Assembly: GCA_012032855.1 (NCBI GenBank)
Contig: JAAUQA010000091.1
Span: 1-9,379, forward strand
From: Candidatus Competibacteraceae bacterium
GTDB lineage: Bacteria; Pseudomonadota; Gammaproteobacteria; Competibacterales; Competibacteraceae
Direction of reading: 5' to 3'
DNA: 9,379 nt
Shown: in pieces, positions 1 to 7,767 of the stretch
How positions within the stretch are numbered: the stretch's first letter is position 1
Layout: every line of letters starts with the position of its first letter
Made by a program: the position numbers and the translations under genes
The notes under the pieces: model-generated
What the model was told of the DNA's origin: nothing
Databases searched by the model: none
Seen by the model: the letters and a program-made list of their open reading frames with translations, nothing else

Positions 1-168
1 CTCAGAGACCTATCCATGATTACCCAAGGCGTTCGTTGCGAAGTAGATTCCGCGGACGACGGAGAAGAACAGGCGTATTGTGAAATTGTCGAATATGTGC
101 GCGTCGGTGTGCTGCTAGTCTACCAGGAGCTGGCTGATCGACCGATTAAACCTACCCACTGGCACTAA
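1..168 (+). CDS. ygfB: YgfB/UPF0149 family protein, C-terminal 55 residues (5' end outside window)
   Basis: The reading frame is open from base 1 to a TAA at 166-168. It encodes an acidic tail (a DSADDGEEQ stretch) followed by EIVEYVRVGVLLVYQEL and a short Pro-rich end. The 'xEIxEYVRxxxLLxYxEL' helix just before the stop is the signature end of the UPF0149/YgfB family of small helical proteins. In many Gammaproteobacteria this gene lies directly upstream of pepP and ubiH, as here, with a 21-bp gap to pepP. The molecular role of the family is poorly defined. Identification rests on the short C-terminal motif plus synteny; the start lies upstream of the window. Confidence 0.8.
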   Translation, partial: LRDLSMITQGVRCEVDSADDGEEQAYCEIVEYVRVGVLLVYQELADRPIKPTHWH

Positions 169-189
169 TTCACGAGTGTGACCCACTGA

Positions 190-1504
190 ATGTCCTTCGC
201 AACCATTCCCGATACTGAATTCGCCCACCGTCGCCAACGATTAATGGAACACATGGGCAACGACGCCATCGCGCTGATTCCTTCCGCGCCCGAAGCTGCC
301 CGCAACCGAGACGTGCATTACCCTTTTCGGCAGGACAGTGATTTTTACTACCTTACTGGCTTCCCTGAACCCGAGTCCTTAGCTGTGTTAGCGCCCGGCC
401 ACGAGCAGGAATTCAGCTTGTTCTGTCGGGAACGCAATCCGGAACTGGAAACTTGGCACGGTCGGCGCGCCGGTCAGGAGGGTGCTGTAGCGCGCTATGG
501 CGCCAGTAACGCGCATTCGATTCAAGAAATCGATGCGCTATTGCCGACGTTGTTAGAAAACCGGCAACGGGTTTATTACTCAATGGGCTACGACCCGATG
601 TTCGACGGTCAAGTCATGGACTGGCTGAATCAGGTACGCGCAAAGGCCCGTACTGGAGTGCGCGCGCTTATGAATTCATCGCTTTGGAACATATACTCCA
701 TGAGATGCGACTACGTAAACGTCCGGCGGAAATCGCGGTCATGCGGGAATCGGCACGCATTGCCTGTGAGGCGCATCAGCGGGCGATGCGATCGTGTCGG
801 CCCGGCATGATGGAATACGAAATCGAAGCCGAGATTCTGCACACTTTCGTTCGCCACGGTGCCGGCTGGGCTTACCCTTCAATCGTGGGTGGCGGCGAGA
901 ATGGCTGCATTTTGCATTACACCGAAAATAATGCCGAATTAAAAGACGGTGATTTGCTGTTGATTGATGCCGGGGCAGAATTGGACGGCTATGCCAGCGA
1001 TATTACCCGCACTTTCCCCATCAATGGCCGGTTTACCCCAGAACAACGTACATTATACGAGTTGGTATTAGCTGCCCAACATGCTGCCATCGCGCAGGTG
1101 CGACCCGGCAACGTTGGAATACCCCTCATGATGCGGCGGTCCGGGTACTGACTGAGGGATTGGTGGAGCTGGGTTTATTGGACGGTGAGCCGGATAAGCT
1201 GATCGAAGAAGAAGGGTATAAACGCTTGTACATGCACCGCACCGGTCATTGGCTGGGCATGGATGTGCACGATGTCGGCGATTACAAAGTCGATGATGAA
1301 TGGCGACACCTGGAACCCGGCATGGTGACGACCGTTGAGCCGGGTGTTTATATTCCGGCGGGTAGCGAGGGTATTGACCAGCGCTGGTGGAATATCGGTA
1401 TTCGCATAGAAGACGATGTCTTGGTCACCGAGACCGGTAACGAAGTGCTGACCGCCGCCGTTCCCAAGGACCCGGATGCCATTGAAACCTTGATGCGGAG
1501 GTAA
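190..1504 (+). CDS. pepP: Xaa-Pro aminopeptidase PepP (aminopeptidase P II), interrupted by two single-base frameshifts
   Basis: This cytoplasmic dimanganese exopeptidase removes an N-terminal residue that precedes proline. The frame starts at ATG 190, right after an in-frame TGA (187-189), with no strong Shine-Dalgarno. It shifts near 667 (a C appears missing before CTTATGAA) and near 1112 (a C missing after GGCAAC). Restoring both gives 438 residues; E. coli PepP has 441. The N-terminal aminopeptidase-P domain covers about residues 1-165 and the pita-bread metallopeptidase domain follows. After correction His243, Asp260, Asp271 and His354 fall at the E. coli numbers, and the two Glu ligands (TTVEPG, about 384; IRIEDD, about 408) are present. 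Because every metal ligand survives, the shifts look like sequence errors rather than decay. The gene's last codons carry the ubiH ribosome binding site, and the gap to ubiH is 6 bp. Confidence 0.93.
1497..1502 (+). promoter_or_regulatory. Ribosome binding site for ubiH
   Basis: GGAGGT lies in the last pepP codons and stop, 8 nt upstream of the GTG at 1511. This near-perfect Shine-Dalgarno supports the GTG start of ubiH and suggests translation coupled to pepP. Confidence 0.75.
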
Positions 1505-1510
1505 TCAGTC

Positions 1511-2749
1511 GTGCAATCCGATTATGATCTATTGATCATTGGCGGGGGGCTGGTCGGTGCCAGTTTGGCTTGCGCATTGGCGGATCAAACGCTGCGTATC
1601 GGTTTGATCGAAGCATTGCCGTTCACCGCCGCCAGCGAACCGGGCTATGACGAACGCAGCCTAGCACTCGCCTACGGCACCCGGCGAATCTTTGACGGAC
1701 TCGGGTTATGGCCAGCCATTGCAACTCTGGCGACCCCGATTGAGAAAGTCCACGTTTCGGAGCGAGGCGGACCGGGCTTTGCGCGATTAGACTGCCGCGA
1801 TGAAGGTGTAGAAGCGTTGGGTTACGTGGTGGAGGCACGCGCACTGGGTACTGCATTGGCTTCTCGCTTAGCGGAACTCGACAACGTCGAATTGCTGTGT
1901 CCCGCGAGTTTGGAAACCCTCACAATTCAGCCGGATACGGCACGGGCCGAGGTGCGTTGGCAGGACCGTCTATCGTCTTGCACGGCCCGACTCATCGTCG
2001 CTGCCGACGGCGCTCGTTCTCGGGTGCGGCAACAACTGGGCATCGATGCGGTGCAATGGGATTACGGACAAACCGCAATTGTTGCCAATGTGACCCCGCA
2101 ATATGAGCATCACAATGTCGCCTTTGAGCGGTTTACCGATTCCGGGCCGGTCGCCCTGTTACCGATGAGTGAGAATCGTTGCGCCGTAGTCTGCACGATA
2201 GAGAATAGCGATAAAGACACCCTATTGGCATTCGACGATGCTGCATTTCTAGCCTTCTTGCAAAGCCGCTTTGGCGAACGACTGGGTCGTTTCCAACGCG
2301 CCGGGCGACGCCAGGCTTATCCGCTACTGATGCTCAAGGCGCGCGAGCATACTCGACCAAGAGTCGCGGTGATCGGTAATGCCGCACACACGCTGCATCC
2401 GATTGCGGGGCAAGGATTCAACGTGGGGATGCGTGATGTAGCAGTACTCGCTGAAGTTATCGCCGATGCGCAACACGCCGGACAGGATTTCGGCAGCGTG
2501 GGGGTACTGACCCGTTATGACGAATGGCGACGCTGGGATCAGCGTCAAGCGGTGGCCTTCACCGACGGGTTGGCTCGGCTATTCAGCAATCCTTTGCCAC
2601 CTTTGCGGCATATCCGCAACCTCGGATTACTAGCATTCGATCTACTACCTCCTGTGAAACGGCTACTGACGAGACGAACCATGGGACTAACCGGCCATCT
2701 GCCGCGTTTAGCCCGCGGCTTGCCTTTGGCGGCCGAGAAGGGTTTATGA
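1511..2749 (+). CDS. ubiH: 2-octaprenyl-6-methoxyphenyl hydroxylase UbiH (FAD-dependent monooxygenase)
   Basis: This is an aerobic ubiquinone-biosynthesis flavoprotein hydroxylase; UbiH classically hydroxylates C1 of the octaprenyl-phenol ring, in a membrane-associated Ubi complex. The product has 412 residues (E. coli 392). Visible motifs are the N-terminal FAD beta-alpha-beta fingerprint (IIGGGLVGASLA, residues 9-20), the DG motif (AADGARSRVR, 164-173) and the C-terminal FAD ribityl motif (IGNAAHTLHPIAGQG, 288-302). The Asn in GNAAH, where most relatives have GDAAH, is also seen in E. coli UbiH and favours UbiH over UbiI/UbiF. The start is GTG 1511 with a strong GGAGGT 8 nt upstream. The C-terminal tail RRTMGLTGHLPRLARG resembles the tail of the next gene. 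The stop overlaps the next start as ATGA (2746-2749). Confidence 0.94.
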   Translation: MQSDYDLLIIGGGLVGASLACALADQTLRIGLIEALPFTAASEPGYDERSLALAYGTRRIFDGLGLWPAIATLATPIEKVHVSERGGPGFARLDCRDEGVEALGYVVEARALGTALASRLAELDNVELLCPASLETLTIQPDTARAEVRWQDRLSSCTARLIVAADGARSRVRQQLGIDAVQWDYGQTAIVANVTPQYEHHNVAFERFTDSGPVALLPMSENRCAVVCTIENSDKDTLLAFDDAAFLAFLQSRFGERLGRFQRAGRRQAYPLLMLKAREHTRPRVAVIGNAAHTLHPIAGQGFNVGMRDVAVLAEVIADAQHAGQDFGSVGVLTRYDEWRRWDQRQAVAFTDGLARLFSNPLPPLRHIRNLGLLAFDLLPPVKRLLTRRTMGLTGHLPRLARGLPLAAEKGL

Positions 2750-3963
2750 CCACACAGGATTTCGATATCGTCATCGCCGGTGGCGGTATGGTAGGCGCTG
2801 CATTAGCCTGTGCGTTAGGCGATAGCACACTCAGCGTAGCGCTGGTGGAGGGTACGCCGTTAGAGCGCATCCGGCCCGCCGCTGCGTTGGACTTGCGTGT
2901 ATCGGCAATCAGCCGTGCTTCGCAACGGATTATCGAAGCGGTTGGGGCTTGGCAACACATCTCCGACGACAGAGTCGGTCCGTTTCGTCAAATGGAAGTA
3001 TGGGACGCCGGCGGCGACGGTTCAATTCAGTTCGATAGCGCCGCTTTAGGTGAACCTTCGCTCGGTTGGATTATCGAAAACCGCGTGTTGCAGACTGCTT
3101 TGCTTGACCAAGCGCATACTTTTGCCAATATAACCCTGTTCTGTCCAGCTGCGCTGACCATGGCTGATACCGGTGAATCCGGATTGCAACTACGCTTGGC
3201 GGACGGTCGGGAATTGCGGACTCGTTTGTTAGTGGGCGCAGACGGCGCTCAGTCTAAGGTTCGGCAGTGGGCCGGTATTGCTGTCGATGGCTGGAGCTAT
3301 GAGCAAAAGGCGGTGGTATCCATAGTGGATACGGTTCAACCACATCAAGAAACCGCTCGACAACGGTTTCTACCTACCGGTCCACTGGCTTTTCTGCCTT
3401 TGCATGACGGTCGTTGCGGTATTGTTTGGTCTACGCTGCCGGAGCGTGCCGATTATTTGTTGTCAATAGATGAGGAAACCTTCGCCGTGGAACTCGCTGA
3501 AGCATTCGAATGGCGTCTAGGCAAAGTCACCAGCGTCGGTCCACGGGCGAGTTTTCCACTGCGCTTGCAACATGCACAAGCCTATGTCAAACCACATTTC
3601 GCCTTAATCGGCGATGCTGCTCATGTGGTCCATCCCCTGGCTGGTCAAGGGGTCAATCTGGGCTTGTTAGACGCGGCTGTTTTAGCCGAGGTACTGCTTG
3701 AAGCAGCCGCACAGAAACGGATTATAGGTGCTGTGAAAACCTTGCGCCGCTATGAACGCTGGCGCAAGGGAGAAAATGTTCTGATGTTAGGCGCATTGGA
3801 CGTTTGCAAGCGCTTATTCGACAGCCCGTTTTCCCCTGTAATGTGGTTACGCAACACCGGTCTTAATGTGACCAATGCCTTCTCCCCGGTTAAAAATCTA
3901 TTGGCCCGTAGAGCGATGGGATTGGCCGGTGATTTGCCGAAATTAGCAAAAGCCCGTCGCTAG
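2746..3963 (+). CDS. ubiI: UbiH/UbiF/VisC/COQ6-family ubiquinone hydroxylase, UbiI (VisC) position
   Basis: A second FAD monooxygenase of ubiquinone synthesis, 405 residues. In E. coli the gene at this place is ubiI (visC), the C5 hydroxylase. The FAD fingerprint is AGGGMVGAALA (11-21), the DG motif is GADGAQSKVR (164-173), and the ribityl motif is IGDAAHVVHPLAGQG (288-302). GDAAH plus GQGVNLGLLDAA fits UbiI/UbiF rather than UbiH. ATG 2746 is chosen although the frame stays open back to 2524. It overlaps the ubiH stop by 4 bp, has a weak AAGGG just upstream, and starts two residues after the end of UbiH with the normal MTTQDFDIVIAGGG beginning. Translational coupling to ubiH is likely. Whether the product is UbiI or another regioselective hydroxylase cannot be decided from motifs alone. 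Confidence 0.9.
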   Translation: MTTQDFDIVIAGGGMVGAALACALGDSTLSVALVEGTPLERIRPAAALDLRVSAISRASQRIIEAVGAWQHISDDRVGPFRQMEVWDAGGDGSIQFDSAALGEPSLGWIIENRVLQTALLDQAHTFANITLFCPAALTMADTGESGLQLRLADGRELRTRLLVGADGAQSKVRQWAGIAVDGWSYEQKAVVSIVDTVQPHQETARQRFLPTGPLAFLPLHDGRCGIVWSTLPERADYLLSIDEETFAVELAEAFEWRLGKVTSVGPRASFPLRLQHAQAYVKPHFALIGDAAHVVHPLAGQGVNLGLLDAAVLAEVLLEAAAQKRIIGAVKTLRRYERWRKGENVLMLGALDVCKRLFDSPFSPVMWLRNTGLNVTNAFSPVKNLLARRAMGLAGDLPKLAKARR

Positions 3964-3994
3964 CTTTGAGATTCGGTTCAGTAAGACGATCACC

Positions 3995-4371
3995 ATGAGC
4001 GATTCGCAACAAGGCGACACAGAACAGCCGCTCTGTCTTCTGGAAGAACTACCGGTGGGTAGTAGTAAAGGTTTTTCTACCGATTCAACCGCGTATTACG
4101 CAGATATCCTAGTCGTGCGCACGCCGACGGTGTGTTTGCCTATCGCAACCGTTGTCCACATACCGGAGCCCCTATGGAATGGCAGCCCGATCAATTCATG
4201 GATTTTACCGGGACTTTGATCCAATGTGGCCTGCACGGCGCGCAGTTTCGTATCCACGATGGTTTGTGCATCTCCGGCCCCTGCCAAAGCCGTAGCCTGG
4301 AGCCAATAAATATTACTGTCCGGGACGGCTACTTGATTGCCTTGGAAGAATTGGAGCACCCGGATGCCTGA
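3995..4371 (+). CDS. Small Rieske [2Fe-2S] protein, interrupted by one frameshift
   Basis: A soluble Rieske-type ferredoxin-like electron carrier. ATG 3995 opens a frame that shifts near 4122, where ACGCCGAC probably should read ACGGCCGAC. Restoring one G gives 125 residues with no break. The cluster ligands are Cys54-Pro-His56 (RNRCPHTGAP) and Cys78-Gly-Leu-His81 (IQCGLHGAQF), followed by GLCISGPC and a typical C-terminal strand (DGYLIALEEL). There is no signal peptide or membrane segment, so it is unlike the cytochrome bc1 Rieske subunit. It resembles stand-alone NirD/ferredoxin-type Rieske proteins. It lies 31 bp after ubiI and overlaps the ABC ATPase by 8 bp. Its partner is unknown; the neighbouring oxygen-dependent hydroxylases are one candidate, which is inference only. 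Confidence 0.85.
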
Positions 4372-5112
4372 TGTTGTCATTCAGGTAGACAATCTGAACA
4401 AACAGTACGGCGCGGTACAGGCGGTCAATGGCATTAGCTTCGAGGTAGGACGCAGCAACACCTGCGCATTATTGGGTGGTAACGGCGCCGGCAAAACCAC
4501 CACCATCGCCATGCTGTTAGGTTTGCTGCTGCCCAGTAGCGGTACTATTCGGATTTTGGACGAAGACATCCTGCGCCACCGCTATCGCGTCTTGCCGCGC
4601 ATGAACTTTTCCTCCCCTTACGTCGATTTGCCGCAACGGTTGACGGTAGCGGAAAACTTGACGGTATACGCCAAGCTGTACGGCCTACGTAATATCCCCG
4701 CGCGGTGCACTCATTAGCCGAAGAATTAGCGATTGAACCGTTTCTGCGTCGTCCTTACCGTAATCTATCCGCCGGGCAACGCACCCGAGTAGCGTTAGCC
4801 AAGGCGTTGCTGAATGAACCTGAGGTGCTGTTGCTGGACGAACCGACCGCCTCACTGGATCCCGATACTGCCGATCGCGTGCGTAGCATCCTCAAAGAGT
4901 ATCAGCACCGCAGCGGGGCTACCTTGTTGCTCGCGTCTCATAACATGAGCGAAGTGGAACGGCTGTGCGATCAAGTCATCATGCTGCGCGCCGGACATAT
5001 TGTGGACACAGGCGCACCGCATGAATTGATTCGGCGATATGGACGACAGGACATGGAAGAAGTGTTTCTGGACATCGCGCGCGGATTAAAAAGCGGAGAA
5101 GTCGCCGTATGA
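4364..5112 (+). CDS. ABC transporter ATP-binding protein (ABC-2 type exporter), interrupted by one frameshift
   Basis: Cytoplasmic ATPase subunit of an ABC-2 type exporter whose permease is the next gene. ATG 4364 follows GGAG at 4353-4356 (7 nt spacing) and overlaps the Rieske gene by 8 bp. The frame shifts near 4704, where GCGCGGTGC probably lost one G of a GGG run. Corrected length is 249 residues. Visible motifs are Walker A GGNGAGKTT (38-46), ABC signature LSAGQ (135-139), Walker B VLLLDEPT (155-162) and the switch His in LLASHN (193). The Q-loop is unusual: where most relatives have a Gln, this has MNFSSPYVDLPQ (80-91). The substrate cannot be read from the sequence. The stop overlaps the permease start as ATGA. 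Confidence 0.9.
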
Positions 5113-5910
5113 GCAGTTTCTCGGTCCGACGCATCAGCGCGATGGTGTTGCGTTATGTTTATTTATTGCGCAGTTCCTGGCCGCGGGTACTGGAGTTGGC
5201 CTACTGGCCGACGGTGCAAGTGGTGTTGTGGGGGTTTATTACTCAATTTTTCGCCACCGATAGCACGATGTTAAGTCATGCCGGTGGGATATTGCTGTCC
5301 GGAGTGTTGTTATGGGATGTGCTGTTTCGCGGACAATTAGGCTTGTCAGTGGTGTTTTTTGAGGAATTGCATTCGCGTAATTTAGGCCATTTATTCGTCA
5401 GTCCGCTGCGCCCTATCGAACTCGATCGGGTCATTGATGATCATCAGCCTGATACGCACCCTGATCGGGGTCGGCACGGCGGCATTACTCGCTATTCCGC
5501 TGTACGGGTTTTCGCTGTTTGAACTCGGTTTGCCATTACTGGGCTTTTTCACCAATCTGATGGTTATGGGCTGGGCCATCGGCTTGGTCGTCACCGCACT
5601 CGTTCTGCGTCATGGGGTCGGTGCCGAAAGTATTGCTTGGGTGGCGGTGTTCGCCATCGCTCCGATCAGCGCGGTGTATTACCCCGTCTCAATTTTACCG
5701 GACTGGATGCAAGCGCTGGCGTGGTTGCTGCCCGCCAGTTATGTCTTCGAAGGGATGCGGACTATTTTGTTGGAACAGCACTTTCGGGTTGATTACATGC
5801 TTTATGCGATTGGATTGAATGTGCTTTATTTAGGCGTTGGTATAACGGTGTTTCTGGGGACTTTCCGCTTGGCTCGGCGGCGGGGTCTGCTATTGCAGAC
5901 GGGGGAATAG
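5109..5910 (+). CDS. ABC-2 type transporter permease, interrupted by one frameshift
   Basis: Inner-membrane permease partner of the ATPase just upstream. ATG 5109 overlaps that stop by 4 bp and has GGAGAA at 5095-5100 (8 nt spacing). The frame shifts at about 5424, where one extra G in GAACTCGATCGGG breaks PIEL-IGSLMIISLIRT. Removing it gives 266 residues, a normal size for this family. About six hydrophobic segments are visible: around WPTVQVVLWGFITQFF; GGILLSGVLLWDVLF; IISLIRTLIGVGTAALLAI; LGFFTNLMVMGWAIGLVV; IAWVAVFAIAPISAVYYP; and YAIGLNVLYLGVGITVFLG. The stretch SPLRPIEL and the PDWMQALAWLLPASYVFEGMR region before the last helix are typical of ABC2_membrane (PF01061) exporters. The substrate is unknown. 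The gene ends 34-53 bp before the DnaJ-related gene. Confidence 0.88.
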
Positions 5911-5963
5911 GCGGTGGCTGGCGAACAACCCGAGCAGACTTGCTATGATCTCTGAAGTCGAGT

Positions 5964-6491
5964 TTGGCGATATTGCAAGCTCATCACGATGGGTTGAGCG
6001 AACACACCTTCCTCAAGGCGCTCGGATTCGAAGATTTGCTGGATCCGTTGACCTTATTTCGCGGCCACTTCCAACTCTTTCATGTTCTGTACGCATTGCG
6101 TGATCGGTTTAGGCAAGAGCAAAGCGCCCATCTTTGCATTGATCCCTTACGCATCGCTATAGAACCTTATCAACCGGGTCAGGAAGGATTGACCGAACCC
6201 GATTATTTACACGCCTATTATGCTGATTTATCTCACCTAGATAACACCACCAACGCCGATGTTGTGCAATTGCTAAAAAAGTTCTGGGATGGTTATCACA
6301 GTCAAGATCGCCGCCACAGCGCCTTGGCTGTATTAGAACTGACCGATCCGGTCGATTTTGCCACGATCAAGCGTCAATATCGTCGGTTGGCTATGCGCCA
6401 TCATCCGGATCGCGGAGGAGACCGGCAACGTTTACAGGATCTCAATGCGGCATTGGACGTGTTGGAGAAAAACGAGTTGAAGCGACGCTGA
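5964..6491 (+). CDS. DnaJ-related protein with C-terminal J domain (start uncertain)
   Basis: Probable J-domain co-chaperone that would stimulate an Hsp70 ATPase. The product has 175 residues from a TTG start. The N-terminal part (AHHDGLSEHTFLKALGF... LFRGHFQLFHVLYALRDRF) resembles the N-terminal domain of DnaJ-related proteins (PF12339 type). The J domain is at the end, about residues 119-170, with helix II KRQYRRLAMRHH, the HPD tripeptide at 147-149 and helix III LQDLNAALDVLEK. There is no Gly/Phe or zinc region, so it is not DnaJ itself. In-frame sequence upstream stops at TGA 5946-5948 and offers no ATG. An ATG at 5945 in another frame would give a more natural N-terminus (MISEVEF, then AILQAHH) if one base between is an error. 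One base separates the gene from the hydrolase downstream, so the two are probably cotranscribed. Confidence 0.82.
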   Translation: MAILQAHHDGLSEHTFLKALGFEDLLDPLTLFRGHFQLFHVLYALRDRFRQEQSAHLCIDPLRIAIEPYQPGQEGLTEPDYLHAYYADLSHLDNTTNADVVQLLKKFWDGYHSQDRRHSALAVLELTDPVDFATIKRQYRRLAMRHHPDRGGDRQRLQDLNAALDVLEKNELKRR

Positions 6492-6492
6492 A

Positions 6493-7332
6493 ATGCGCCT
6501 GTTCTGGACGCTGTTGCTCAGTCTTGGCGGGGCGTATTGCGGAGTTGCGCTGTTATTGTTTTTGTTGCAATCGCGCATGCTCCATATACCCAACGTGCCG
6601 GGTCGAGAGTTAGTCGCCACTCCGGCGGCAGCCGGTTTAGCCTATCAGGACGTTACCCTGATCACCGCCGATCATCTGCGTTTGCATGGCTGGTTTGTTC
6701 CCGCCGCACAAGCCGGACGCACCGTGTTGTTTTTTCATGGCAACGCCGGCAATATCTCGCACCGTTTGGAATCTTTGCAGATTTTCCATCGATTGGGACT
6801 CGCTACCCTGATTATCGATTACCGCGGATATGGTCGCAGCGAGGGCTCGCCAGCCGAAGCCGGGCTATATCAGGATGCCGAAGCGGCGTGGCACTATTTA
6901 ACCGAGCATCGAGGCATTCCGGCGCAGGAAATCGTCGTATTCGGACGTTCGCTGGGGGGAGCGGTAGCCGCATGGTTGGCTGCGCACCATGCGGTTGGTG
7001 CGTTAATTGTCGAATCCAGCTTCACCTCGGTACCGGACAGAGCCGCCGAGTTGTATCCGTGGTTGCCGGTACGCCTCTTGAGCCGCATGAATTACGATAC
7101 GCGAACGAATTTACAACAAGTCACCTGTCCGGTATTGATTATTCACAGCCCTGACGATGAGATTATTCCTTTTCAACATGGCAAACGCCTGCTGGAAGCC
7201 GCGTCCGAACCCAAGCAATGGCTGGTCATTAGCGGCGATCATAACAGCGGTTTTTTGCACAGCGGGAAGCACTACGAGAATGGTATCCGTGATTTTCTGC
7301 ACAGTCTTTCAGGCGAGCCGGAATCGGATTAA
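6493..7332 (+). CDS. Membrane-anchored alpha/beta hydrolase (YfhR/BEM46/ABHD13-like)
   Basis: Serine hydrolase of 279 residues. One hydrophobic N-terminal segment (about 4-25, LLLSLGGAYCGVALLLFLL) follows a basic start, indicating a signal anchor with the catalytic domain outside the cytoplasm. The next block, QSRMLHIPN, is typical of the family. The oxyanion-region motif is FFHGNAGN (80-87) and the nucleophile elbow is GRSLGG (Ser153). The acid is in HSPDDEIIP (Asp221 or 222) and the catalytic His is in GDHNSGF (His250). The residues match the YfhR/BEM46/ABHD13 group, whose natural substrates are not well defined. ATG 6493 is 1 bp after the DnaJ-related stop with only a weak Shine-Dalgarno, so it probably depends on coupled translation. 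The gene ends 49 bp before the convergent pilH-like gene. Confidence 0.9.
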   Translation: MRLFWTLLLSLGGAYCGVALLLFLLQSRMLHIPNVPGRELVATPAAAGLAYQDVTLITADHLRLHGWFVPAAQAGRTVLFFHGNAGNISHRLESLQIFHRLGLATLIIDYRGYGRSEGSPAEAGLYQDAEAAWHYLTEHRGIPAQEIVVFGRSLGGAVAAWLAAHHAVGALIVESSFTSVPDRAAELYPWLPVRLLSRMNYDTRTNLQQVTCPVLIIHSPDDEIIPFQHGKRLLEAASEPKQWLVISGDHNSGFLHSGKHYENGIRDFLHSLSGEPESD

Positions 7333-7381
7333 CGCACCTTGTTCAAATCACACGCTCCGATTCGTCGATTGCAGGACGCAA

Positions 7382-7756
7382 CTATCCGCTGCTACCCGAC
7401 AGCAAGGCATCAATATTGCTAATTAGCTCCGCTTCATCAACCGGTTTAGTCACGTAGGCTTTGGCACCTTGGCGCTGTCCCCAGATTTTATCGGTTTCCT
7501 CGCCCTTTGTGGTCACCAGGATGATAGGGATATGCTTAGTACTGGCGTTGCGGGAGATACGCCGCGTAGCCTGAAACCCATTGAGTTTAGGCATGACAAC
7601 GTCCATTAAAATCAAATCAGGCAATTCCTGGGTGGCGACTTCGACACCTTTTGCGCCGTCTTCGGCCGTTATCACCTCATGTCCGTTTTTACTGAGAATT
7701 TTTTTAAGCGTGAACATCTGGGTCGGTGAATCGTCCACGATGAGTATGCGGGCCAT
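7382..7756 (-). CDS. pilH: PilH-like single-domain response regulator (CheY fold)
   Basis: A receiver-only response regulator of 124 residues, with no output domain. The sequence has the acidic pair Asp8-Asp9 (ILIVDDSPT), phospho-acceptor Asp52 (LILMDVVMP), the Thr82/Thr83 switch (ILVTTKGEETDKIWG) and Lys104-Pro105 (YVTKPVDE). MARILIVDDSPT at the start, NGFQATRR, and TTKxxETDKxWGxRQGA are hallmarks of PilH of the Pil-Chp twitching-motility pathway, where it acts with histidine kinase ChpA. ATG 7756 is chosen because AGGAGG lies 6 nt upstream; the neighbouring ATG at 7759 would be too close, and the longer frame from 7795 lacks family similarity. The gene stands alone: its neighbours are not pilG, pilI or pilJ, so the rest of the pathway, if present, is elsewhere. 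Confidence 0.88.
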   Translation of the reverse strand: MARILIVDDSPTQMFTLKKILSKNGHEVITAEDGAKGVEVATQELPDLILMDVVMPKLNGFQATRRISRNASTKHIPIILVTTKGEETDKIWGQRQGAKAYVTKPVDEAELISNIDALLSGSSG

Positions 7757-7761
7757 CATCC

Positions 7762-7767
7762 CCCTCC
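7762..7767 (-). promoter_or_regulatory. Ribosome binding site for the pilH-like gene
   Basis: On the minus strand AGGAGG is followed by GGG and two consecutive ATG codons. Spacing is 6 nt to the ATG at 7756 and only 3 nt to the ATG at 7759. This decides for the MARILIVDD start. Confidence 0.7.

Noticed and set aside
684..1151. Separate mid-pepP protein starting at TTG 684
   Set aside because: It is the continuation of PepP in a shifted frame; its metal ligands fall at the correct PepP numbers when joined.
2524..2745. Long upstream extension of the second ubiquinone hydroxylase
   Set aside because: It overlaps ubiH coding sequence in another frame, is low in recognisable protein pattern, and the normal family N-terminus begins at ATG 2746.
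2583..2960. Minus-strand open frame across the ubiH-ubiI junction
   Set aside because: Antisense shadow of two conserved genes; no start signal or protein motif.
667..5424. Programmed ribosomal frameshifting as an explanation of the breaks
   Set aside because: I see no slippery heptamer with a downstream structure at these sites, and the affected families are not known for programmed frameshifting.
6537..7154. 205-residue open frame overlapping the alpha/beta hydrolase
   Set aside because: Shadow frame of a well-supported hydrolase gene; Arg/Ser-rich with no domain pattern.
7333..7381. Bidirectional terminator between the convergent hydrolase and pilH-like genes
   Set aside because: The 49-bp gap holds no GC-rich hairpin or T-run that I can find.
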